Source of the DNA: Massilia kyonggiensis
GTDB taxonomy: Bacteria > Pseudomonadota > Gammaproteobacteria > Burkholderiales > Burkholderiaceae_D
Length of the DNA: 64,000 nt
Reading direction: 5' to 3'
NCBI RefSeq assembly: GCF_024756235.1
Contig: NZ_JANUGY010000007.1
Coordinates: 310,001-374,000, forward strand
Of the stretch, positions 46,070 to 53,727 are shown in pieces. The notes under the pieces are model-generated. The model did no database searches. It was not told the origin of the DNA and worked only from the letters and a program-made list of their open reading frames with translations. The position numbers were made by a program, and so were the translations under genes. Positions within the stretch are counted from its first letter, which is position 1. Each line of letters begins with the position of its first letter.

Positions 46070-48871
46070 GTGGAAAGCGCGAGCGAGTTCCTGCGGGTTC
46101 TGCAGCACGAGAAGGTCCTGAGCACCGCGCACCGGCCGTTGCGCCTGCGCCTGGCCCACGGCGGCCAGCTTGCGGAGGACGTGCTGCTGCCCCAGCGGGT
46201 CGTGGGCCACGAGGCGATCTGCGGCGGCATCGACTACCGCGTCGCCTGCCTCGCGAGCAGCCCGCACATCGCGCTGAAAGACCTGATCGCGCTGCCGGCC
46301 GAACTGCAGTTCGTCACCGACCGGGGCCAGATGCGCAGCGTGTGCGGCATCGTCACCGAAGCGCGTGCGGGCGACGCCGACGGCGGCCTGGCCGGGTACG
46401 AACTGGTCCTGCGCGACGTGTTCGCCGTGATGGAAAAGCGTACCAACAGCCGCGTCTTCCGCTACCAGAACGAACTGGAGATCGTGCAGGTGCTGTGCGA
46501 CGAATGGCGCCAGTCGAACACGGTGCTGGCCAACGCGTTCGAGCTCGAACTCGACCCGCTGTTCGACATGCGCCAGTTCCCGCCGCGCGAACAGACCATG
46601 CAGTACAACGAGTCCGATGCCGCGTTCGTGCGCCGGCTGCTCAAGCGGCGCGGCATCGCGTGGGTGTTCCGGCCGGGCCGTGGCCGCGGGAGCCCCGTCG
46701 ACCCGGCACACGACCGCACGCCCGCGCACACGCTGGTGCTGTTCAACGACCCGAACGGCCTGCCGCAGAACGCGGCCGGCACCGTGCGCTACCACCGCGA
46801 CAGCATGGCGGAGGGCCGCGACACGGTCCAGGCCTGGCGCGCGGCGCGTCGCCTGCAGCCGGGCGTCGCCACGCGCCACAGCTGGGATTACAAGAATCCG
46901 GACGCCGCCCAATTCATGACGGCGACCGCGCGCAGCAACGTCGACCAGGGCCCGAGCGGCAACGCGCTGGCCGCGTCGCTGGACGACTACCTGATCGAGA
47001 TGCCGCACGCCGGGAACGACGTCGAGGACCACTGGCGCCTGGGCCACGTGCGCATGAGCCGTCACGAATTCGAATCGAAATGCTTCCAGGGCGAGGGCAG
47101 CGTGCGCGACTTCTGCGCCGGCCAGTATTTTGCGCTGGAAGGCCATCCGGAGATCGACACCCACCCTGCGGCGGAGCGCGATTTCGTGATCACCGAACTG
47201 CACGTGGTGGCCGACAACAACCTGCCACGCGACCTCGATCGCCACGCCAGGCATTTGTCCGCGGAGGCGGCCCTGGGCGCGCTGCCGGCGCCGCGCGCGG
47301 GCGACGGGCAGGCGCGCGTGCGCGTGAACTTTTCCGCCGTCCGGCGCGGCATTCCCATCGTCCCCGCCTATGACCCGCGTACCGACCTGCCGCATCCGCA
47401 GCTGCAAAGCGCCATCGTGGTGGGGCCGGCCGGCGAGGACGTCCATTGCGATGCGCTGGGGCGCGTAAAAATCCGCTTCCCGGGCATGCGCGCCGCCGAT
47501 CACCGCCACGCGCACGGCGCCGGTGCGTCCGGTTCGCCGGCCGATTCGGCCTGGGTGCGCGTGGCGTCGAACTGGGCCGGCAACGGCAACGGCAGCCAGC
47601 AGCAGGCCGGCGCGCTGTCGCTGCCGCGCGTGGGTTCCGAAGTGCTGGTGGCGTTCCTCGGCGGCGACCCGGACCGCCCCATCATCCTCGCCCAGCTGTA
47701 CAACCAGAGGACGGCGCCGCCCGCGTTCAGCCAGGCGGGCCCGTTGCCGGGCAACCGGTACGTCTCCGGCACGCGCACGCACGAGATCCAGGGCGCGCGC
47801 GGCAACCAGCTGCGCTTCGACGACACGCGCGGGGAGATCAGCGCCCAGCTGGCCAGCGACCACGGCACATCGGAACTGAATCTCGGCTGGCTGACGCGCC
47901 CCCGCGCCGACGGCACCGGCACGCCGCGCGGGGAGGGCGCCGAATTGCGCAGCGACCTGGCGGTGGCCGTGCGCGGTGCCCAGGGGGTGCTGATCAGCGC
48001 CGAGGCGAGCCCGCAGGCGGAAGGCGGCCAGCTCGACCGCGCTGGCCTGGCGGGCCTGGCGGACGTCATGCAGGGCATCCTCGACGAAGTGGGCAAGCTG
48101 GCGGCCGTCCACACGGACGACGAACCGACCGGCAAGCGCCTCGCCGCGCTCGTCGACAAGCTGAAACGCTGGCACGCGGGCAGCAACGTGGCAGAAAGCG
48201 CCTCGGGCGGCGGCGAACCGATCCTGGCCGCGACGGCGCCGAACGGCATCATCGTCGCCAGCAACGACAACCTGGCGCTGGGTGCGAGCGGCAAGGTGGA
48301 CGTGGTCAGCGCGGGCGACGCCGAGGTGGCGGCCGGGGCTAATATCTTCGTGCGCGCCGCGCGCCGCCTGAGCCTGTTCGCCCACGAACTGGGCGTGCGC
48401 CTCGTCGCGGGCCGCGGCGACATCGTCGTGCACACGCACGTGGGCAATATCCAGATCAAGTCGGCGGGCCGCATCAGCCTGATCGCGGCAGAACGCATCG
48501 AACTGGAAGCGCCGGCCGTAAAAATCATCGCGCCCGGCGCGCAGACCGACTGGGCCGACGGCACGGTCACGCAGCAGACGAGCGGCCGCCAGATCTTCAA
48601 GGCGAGCGAAATCGACGAGGTGGGCCCCGGCGGCGCGACGCCGGCGGGCGTGCGCATGCCGACCTCGCACCTGCATACGGACGAATACGTGGTGCTGCGG
48701 CACCAGCAGACCGGCAAGCCGGTCCCGAACCAACGCTACAAGGCGACGTTCGAAGACGGCCGCACCGTCACCGGACGCACCGACGAACAGGGCCGCACCT
48801 CGTTGCTGATCGGCGAAATGATCGGCGACGTGGACATGGCCTTCCTTCCCGACGACGACACGGCCCGCTGA
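46070..48871 (+). CDS. vgrG: Type VI secretion tip protein VgrG with C-terminal adaptor-like extension
   Basis: About 933 residues. The N-terminal gp27-like region (RPLRLRL, LLPQRVVGHEAICGGIDYRV, QYNESDAAFVRRLLKRRGIA) is followed by the gp5-OB region (GEDVHCDALGRVKIRFPGM, SAWVRVASNWAGNG, SLPRVGSEVLVAFLGGDPDR), DUF2345 and the beta-helical needle (LALGASGKVDVVSAGDAEVA). The last 60 residues (DEYVVLRHQQTGKPVPNQRY, EDGRTVTGRTDEQGRTSLL) look like a transthyretin-like module, used by other VgrGs to carry lipase effectors. GTG 46070 was chosen because GGAGA lies just upstream; GTG 46052 is an alternative. It is an orphan, with no T6SS core genes nearby. Confidence 0.94.
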   Translation: MESASEFLRVLQHEKVLSTAHRPLRLRLAHGGQLAEDVLLPQRVVGHEAICGGIDYRVACLASSPHIALKDLIALPAELQFVTDRGQMRSVCGIVTEARAGDADGGLAGYELVLRDVFAVMEKRTNSRVFRYQNELEIVQVLCDEWRQSNTVLANAFELELDPLFDMRQFPPREQTMQYNESDAAFVRRLLKRRGIAWVFRPGRGRGSPVDPAHDRTPAHTLVLFNDPNGLPQNAAGTVRYHRDSMAEGRDTVQAWRAARRLQPGVATRHSWDYKNPDAAQFMTATARSNVDQGPSGNALAASLDDYLIEMPHAGNDVEDHWRLGHVRMSRHEFESKCFQGEGSVRDFCAGQYFALEGHPEIDTHPAAERDFVITELHVVADNNLPRDLDRHARHLSAEAALGALPAPRAGDGQARVRVNFSAVRRGIPIVPAYDPRTDLPHPQLQSAIVVGPAGEDVHCDALGRVKIRFPGMRAADHRHAHGAGASGSPADSAWVRVASNWAGNGNGSQQQAGALSLPRVGSEVLVAFLGGDPDRPIILAQLYNQRTAPPAFSQAGPLPGNRYVSGTRTHEIQGARGNQLRFDDTRGEISAQLASDHGTSELNLGWLTRPRADGTGTPRGEGAELRSDLAVAVRGAQGVLISAEASPQAEGGQLDRAGLAGLADVMQGILDEVGKLAAVHTDDEPTGKRLAALVDKLKRWHAGSNVAESASGGGEPILAATAPNGIIVASNDNLALGASGKVDVVSAGDAEVAAGANIFVRAARRLSLFAHELGVRLVAGRGDIVVHTHVGNIQIKSAGRISLIAAERIELEAPAVKIIAPGAQTDWADGTVTQQTSGRQIFKASEIDEVGPGGATPAGVRMPTSHLHTDEYVVLRHQQTGKPVPNQRYKATFEDGRTVTGRTDEQGRTSLLIGEMIGDVDMAFLPDDDTAR

Positions 48872-48913
48872 CCGCGAGCTTGACGCAAACTCAACCCAGA
48901 CCACGGAGCGCGC

Positions 48914-50578
48914 ATGGCAGACCCGACCCGCCCCTTGCCCAACCTCGTCCCGCAGCCCGACGGCAGCTGGACCGGCCGGACCGTCCTGACACCCACCTCG
49001 TTCACGACACGCGGGCTGTTCACGTTGCCGCCGTCGAAGGTCATTCCCGTCATCGTCGTGCCGGGGATCATGGGGAGCAATTTGAGGGCGGCGACCAGTC
49101 CGGCGAGACGGGCGAATGAGGCGCTGGATCCGGGCGAGCCGGCGTGGCGGGCGCCGAATGGGACGTTCGAAGGGTTGAAGACGGCGCGGAAGTGGAAGGA
49201 GTTCGATCCGAAGAAGCGTCAAAAGATTCTCAATGCACGGACGCTCGAGGTGGACAACCGTGGCGATATCCACTTGCCGCTGGAGGCGCGCAACTATGGT
49301 ACGACCGAGGCCGAGGTGCGGCAGCGTTGGTGGGGGGAAGTTCATTGGGATTCGTATGGCAGCCTGCTATACGGCTTGCATGTTTGTCTCAACCACACGT
49401 TCGAGATGGATCCGCTGGATAACGTTCGCGTGATATGCAGCCATTGGAAGGACGTGATGGCGTGCGACCCTGCGAAGTGGGGTGTACGAGGCATTGCCAA
49501 GGTGACGGAGGCGGAGCTCGAAAAGCACGCGGCGTATTACTATCCAGTTTATGCCTGTGGCTACAATTGGCTCGAGTCCTGCGACGCATCGGCCAAATGG
49601 CTGCGGCAGCGCATCGAACGGATCATTGCTTTCTGGACTGAACGAAAGCGCGAATGCCGGCAAGTGATCCTGGTCACCCACTCGATGGGTGGACTGGTTG
49701 CTCGCGCTTGCGCGAAGCAGATTCCAGAGCAGATCCTGGGCGTCATCCATGGTGCCATGCCTGCCCTTGGTGCACCTGCATGCTATCGCCGCATTGCATG
49801 CGGTACCGAGAAATGGAGTCCTAGCAATGGGCAGGTGGATAATATCAAGGCAGAGCACGTCGCCGAAATCCTGGGTGAACTGCCCAAAGACACGATGCCA
49901 GTGATGGCCGCCTCGCCCGGAGCTCTGCAGCTGCTGCCTAATCACCTTTATCCGCAACCTTGGCTGCACATTTGCCTGGTCAGTAAGGTCAACAATAAAG
50001 ATGTGCCGCGTGAGGTGGTGCATTTGCCCGCGGGTGATCCATACGACATGTATCGCGATACGCAGTCGTGGTACAGGTTGATCGACCCCGTGCTCGCAGA
50101 CCCTGCCAAGCTATACAACGATACCGAGATCGTCGATGTTTTACGGCGAGCCGTTGACGAGTCCGAGCGGTTCCACCGCAAGGTCCTGGATACGTACTAT
50201 CACCCGAACACGTACGCATTTTATGGCGCCGATTCAGAACACATGTCGTTTGGCGCGGTGCGCTGGGTCGCACGCGACCCGGCGGCCGGTGCCGTGTTTA
50301 CAGAATCTAATATCAAGGCGGCGGCCCGGACGGGCTATGGCCCCGGTGGCGGGCGACGCGTGCGCGTGGAAGGACGTAGTGATCTTTACTTTGTCCCTGC
50401 ACGCCAGGACGTCGCCGGCGACGGCACTGTTCCACATCAGTCCGGCGCGGGCCCACGTGGAAAGGTCAGCCAGTTGTTCGACGTGCGTGGAATCGATCAT
50501 CAGGGCGCATACAACAATGATGCAATCCTGATGTTAACGCAGCACCTGATCGTCAAACTGGTTCAGAAGCTGCAATGA
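48914..50578 (+). CDS. Probable type VI lipase effector (Tle-type alpha/beta hydrolase)
   Basis: 554 residues, no signal peptide. The fold is LCAT-like alpha/beta hydrolase: oxyanion region VIVVPGIMGSNLR, nucleophile S257 in THSMGGLVAR, catalytic-type D503 in GDGTVPHQ and H529 in GIDHQGAYNND. Its position between vgrG (42 bases downstream of it) and two Tli4-type immunity genes marks it as a phospholipase delivered into the periplasm of rival cells. The Tle subclass was not assigned; the Tli4-type neighbours suggest a relation to Tle4. Codon use becomes less GC-rich within the gene. Confidence 0.88.
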   Translation: MADPTRPLPNLVPQPDGSWTGRTVLTPTSFTTRGLFTLPPSKVIPVIVVPGIMGSNLRAATSPARRANEALDPGEPAWRAPNGTFEGLKTARKWKEFDPKKRQKILNARTLEVDNRGDIHLPLEARNYGTTEAEVRQRWWGEVHWDSYGSLLYGLHVCLNHTFEMDPLDNVRVICSHWKDVMACDPAKWGVRGIAKVTEAELEKHAAYYYPVYACGYNWLESCDASAKWLRQRIERIIAFWTERKRECRQVILVTHSMGGLVARACAKQIPEQILGVIHGAMPALGAPACYRRIACGTEKWSPSNGQVDNIKAEHVAEILGELPKDTMPVMAASPGALQLLPNHLYPQPWLHICLVSKVNNKDVPREVVHLPAGDPYDMYRDTQSWYRLIDPVLADPAKLYNDTEIVDVLRRAVDESERFHRKVLDTYYHPNTYAFYGADSEHMSFGAVRWVARDPAAGAVFTESNIKAAARTGYGPGGGRRVRVEGRSDLYFVPARQDVAGDGTVPHQSGAGPRGKVSQLFDVRGIDHQGAYNNDAILMLTQHLIVKLVQKLQ

Positions 50579-50811
50579 AGCGCGCGGAGAAACAGCGTTG
50601 GCGCAGTGGCGCCACATCAGTTGCGCCTCCATGCATGATGAGACGCAAGGAAACCCCAAGCCTCATCCGGTGTGCAGGGTCCGCTAAATGTAAATTGGAT
50701 GGGCGAATGATTGGCGTCCGTACGTTCGATCGTATGGATGCGTTCATGCGGCAAGTCGTCTTGTCGTCGGGCCCAGTTTCCATTGCCATGCCGGTACCGA
50801 CGTTGCCATGA
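50575..50811 (+). CDS. Doubtful small ORF after the lipase gene
   Basis: 78 codons starting with an ATG that overlaps the lipase stop by 4 bases (ATGA) and ending just past the start of the next immunity gene. The product (MKRAEKQRWRSGATS onward) has no membrane segment and no recognisable domain. Coupled position argues for reality, lack of ribosome site or family argues against. It may be decayed sequence filling the 229-base gap. Confidence 0.2.
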   Translation: MKRAEKQRWRSGATSVAPPCMMRRKETPSLIRCAGSAKCKLDGRMIGVRTFDRMDAFMRQVVLSSGPVSIAMPVPTLP

Positions 50812-52553
50812 CGCGAACAAGGAAACGTGGTTGGCGAGAGCTCATCGTTTTGCTTGCAGCCCTCGCTTGTGCAGGTACCTGGGCCGCTGGCCAGGTCCGC
50901 AGCATACGGGACAGATCCGAGGTGGCAAAAATGACGGAAAAGATGAAAACGGTATGCGTCGGACGGTACCTGGTCGATGTTCCTGGCGAGGCCGATGTCA
51001 CCTTGTCGGGCGAAAGGATAGCCGGGTTCGCAATCGACTCCGTCGAGGAGGATGAAGCCACATTCCGTCGGCGCGTGGCGGCACGCGAGGCAGAGATCGC
51101 GGCACGCGGCCGCGATCACGACGACAGCGGCGAAGGCGGTATGCTCGACGCCCATGACCTCCGTATTCCTGGGGTAAGCGGGCGAACCTTGGTTTACGGT
51201 CGTAGCCGTGGGCATATGATGAGCGGGGATCGCCGGATTGATATGGAATCGGTGTCGATCGAAGTCCATGCGCGCATGGACGGTTTGAGTTTCACGATGT
51301 CAGCGTCTTCGAAGCAGGCGCAAGGTGTCAAAGAGGCAGAAGCTTTGTTGGCACGGTTGCAAGTGCGCGGCAGGGACGAGATCCCACGCGTACCTGGATT
51401 CTGTATCTGGCGAGGGGTCTTTGCGGAACCTTTGCCGGGACATGAGAACGAACATGTCACTCTGCATCTTGGCCTGCCTGGTCATCCGGACATGGGATTG
51501 GCATTCGACGTTATGCCTGCTGGCCGCACTGATCGCAGCTTGCTTGTTCGTGTCGCCGATATCGACGCAGAAGCCAGTGCCGATGAATTGCTGCGCGTGA
51601 CAAAGCTCCGGTCGGGCAAGCGGAGCATCAATGGTATTGACGGAGAAGAGGTCTTGGAGCGCGTCCGCGAACTGAATTTCACGACGGGCTACAGCTTCAT
51701 GTGGGAGGCGCACGGGGTCGAGAATGATCACTTGCAGCCGTACTTACTGCTTAACATGGAAACCGGCACGAACCCGAGCCCCGGGGGGAAGCCTGTCGAT
51801 TCCAGTCTTCATGAAGACGCCGTGCTTGAGCTTTGGAACAGCATTTCGTCCAGCATCCGCCTCCGCAAGTCCGATTCGCCTCCGCCAACGGATCCGCCGC
51901 CGGAACCGCCCGGACCGAAGCTGGGTGCATTGGCGACGGCCGGAGAAATCTGCCCGCAGTCCGGCTGGTGGAAATGCCGGGAGGGTGGCCCCGGTGTGGA
52001 CGTGCAGGGCGGCGCAGTGCAATGGATCCGCAAAGGCGAGCGCATGCCGCAGGCGCTGCTGTTACCGCAGCAGACCCTGTGGCAAAAGCTGCGTGGTCTG
52101 CAACCGAGCATCGAACCGTCGCAGCCAACGACGTGGAGGCTCGTCGACAAGCGGCTGCGTCCGCGTACGCCAACCTTGGTCACGCTCGCTCCGCCAGGGC
52201 CGGTCAGTGTTGCCACTGAAGGCGGAGCCGAACTCGCGCAGGCAGTTGCTCTTGGTACCAATGTCAGGACTGGTGAAGTCTGTCCTGCGAGCGGCTGGTG
52301 GCGCTGCGGAGAAACGCATGCCCTCGACGGGACCCGCTGGTTCCCGCGCGGGAGTGCGCTTCCGGCCGCGACATTTCAGGTAACCGTCGGCATGTTCGGC
52401 CGTTCGGCCGGTCCGGAGGTGATTCAGCGGCGCAGTACGTGGCAGCTTATGCGCCTTGCCGAGGCCGAACGAGTCGCACTTCTTGCTGACTCTGGACCGG
52501 AACCCGAAGCTGGTGCCATGCCGCCCGCCGTTGGACCGTCGACGCTCGCGTGA
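50808..52553 (+). CDS. Tli4-type immunity protein with duplicated C-terminal module
   Basis: 581 residues. An N-terminal hydrophobic segment (LIVLLAALACAGTWAAGQ) sends it to or across the inner membrane, where a periplasmic phospholipase would act. Residues about 40-345 are a Tli4-like immunity domain (MKTVCVGRYLVDVPGEADV, FCIWRGVFAEPLPGHENEHV). After a Pro-rich linker come two copies of a module beginning GEICPQSGWWKC (from G379) and GEVCPASGWWRC (from G489), each with a later TWxL motif. The next gene is a paralogue without these modules. Confidence 0.82.
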   Translation: MTRTRKRGWRELIVLLAALACAGTWAAGQVRSIRDRSEVAKMTEKMKTVCVGRYLVDVPGEADVTLSGERIAGFAIDSVEEDEATFRRRVAAREAEIAARGRDHDDSGEGGMLDAHDLRIPGVSGRTLVYGRSRGHMMSGDRRIDMESVSIEVHARMDGLSFTMSASSKQAQGVKEAEALLARLQVRGRDEIPRVPGFCIWRGVFAEPLPGHENEHVTLHLGLPGHPDMGLAFDVMPAGRTDRSLLVRVADIDAEASADELLRVTKLRSGKRSINGIDGEEVLERVRELNFTTGYSFMWEAHGVENDHLQPYLLLNMETGTNPSPGGKPVDSSLHEDAVLELWNSISSSIRLRKSDSPPPTDPPPEPPGPKLGALATAGEICPQSGWWKCREGGPGVDVQGGAVQWIRKGERMPQALLLPQQTLWQKLRGLQPSIEPSQPTTWRLVDKRLRPRTPTLVTLAPPGPVSVATEGGAELAQAVALGTNVRTGEVCPASGWWRCGETHALDGTRWFPRGSALPAATFQVTVGMFGRSAGPEVIQRRSTWQLMRLAEAERVALLADSGPEPEAGAMPPAVGPSTLA

Positions 52554-52567
52554 ATGGGTAACCGACC

Positions 52568-53695
52568 ATGACTAAGTTAATAAAATCCGGATGGCGCAGG
52601 TCATTCCTGCTGTTCGCGGTGTTCGCGTGCGTGGGAACCTGGGCTGCCAGTCAAGTCAGGAGCATACGCGACGTGTACAGCGCGGAAAAACTGACCGGCA
52701 AGACGAAGACGGTATGCGTAGGGCGTTATGTGGTCGACGTACCGGTCGAGGCTCAGATCAGCATGTCCCACGAAAGAATTGCCGGGTTCGGGATCGAAAC
52801 GTTCGAGGAGAATCAAGCTGATTTTGATGCGCGGGTGTCGGCACGTGAGGTTGAGATCGTGGAGCGCGGCGCCGGCGAGACTGGAAGCGACGACGGTGGG
52901 ATGATCGAGGCGCACGATCTTCGTATTCCCGGGCTCTCCGGGCGCGCATTTGTTTTCGGACGAAGCCGTGGACATGTGATGGAGGGCGACCAGCGGGTCG
53001 ACATGGAGTCAGTGTCGGTGGAGGTCCACGCACATATGCGTGATTTGAGTTTTTCGCTTACAGATGAATCGACCCAGGAAGACAGCGTCAGGAAGGCTGA
53101 GGCGCTATTAGCGCGGATACAGCCCATTCGCGGAACTGGGATTCCGACTACGCCTGGATTCTGCGCCGCGCGAGCGTTTTTTGCTGAGCCCTTGCCGCCG
53201 CATAAATCCGAGCATATTGCGATGCACATCGGGTTTTTGAATCATCCTGACGTGATGCTCAGCTTTGCCAGTATGCCGGGAGGTGGAAGCGGCCGCAGTC
53301 TGCTCACTCGATTTGCCGACATCGACAGGGATGCAAGTGTTGACGAATTAGTGCGCGTTACCAAACTACGGATGGGGCCCCGCACTATTAATGGGATTTC
53401 AGGTGAAGAAGTTATGGCGCGAACGCGAGAGTTCAATTTCGCGTCCACATATGGGTTTATCTGGGAGACTGCGGGCGCGCGGGATGATCTGTTGCATCCG
53501 TTTTTGACTCTAGAACTGCAGGGCGGGGTCAGCCCCAACTCAGGCGGTGAGCCAGTGGACACGACCTTGCATCAAGATGCCGTGTTGACTTTATGGGACC
53601 GTATTTCAAGCAGCATCCGTCTCCGCTCGAATACATTATCAAAAAGTGGTCGGGGAATCACCCCATTTTCACCTGGTGACCGCAATCGCTTGTGA
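52568..53695 (+). CDS. Second Tli4-type immunity protein (short paralogue)
   Basis: 375 residues, homologous to the preceding protein over nearly its whole length: the same N-terminal anchor (FACVGTWAASQVRSIRD), TKTVCVGRYVVDVPVEAQI, AHDLRIPGLSGRAFVFGRSR, FCAARAFFAEPLPPHKSEH and SSSIRLR. It lacks the Cys/Trp-rich C-terminal modules and ends in a short unrelated tail (SKSGRGITPFSP). Starts 14 bases after the first copy. The two probably arose by tandem duplication and may protect against different lipases. This gene has the lowest GC content of the island. Confidence 0.82.
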   Translation: MTKLIKSGWRRSFLLFAVFACVGTWAASQVRSIRDVYSAEKLTGKTKTVCVGRYVVDVPVEAQISMSHERIAGFGIETFEENQADFDARVSAREVEIVERGAGETGSDDGGMIEAHDLRIPGLSGRAFVFGRSRGHVMEGDQRVDMESVSVEVHAHMRDLSFSLTDESTQEDSVRKAEALLARIQPIRGTGIPTTPGFCAARAFFAEPLPPHKSEHIAMHIGFLNHPDVMLSFASMPGGGSGRSLLTRFADIDRDASVDELVRVTKLRMGPRTINGISGEEVMARTREFNFASTYGFIWETAGARDDLLHPFLTLELQGGVSPNSGGEPVDTTLHQDAVLTLWDRISSSIRLRSNTLSKSGRGITPFSPGDRNRL

Positions 53696-53727
53696 TGGGT
53701 CTCCCACGTTAGCGCCGCCGTCCACTT

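Noticed and set aside
45851-49345. A 1164-codon open frame on the minus strand opposite vgrG
   Set aside because: It is the antisense shadow of vgrG, with the Val/Ala/Arg/Asp-rich composition of complementary GC-rich codons and no recognisable domain.
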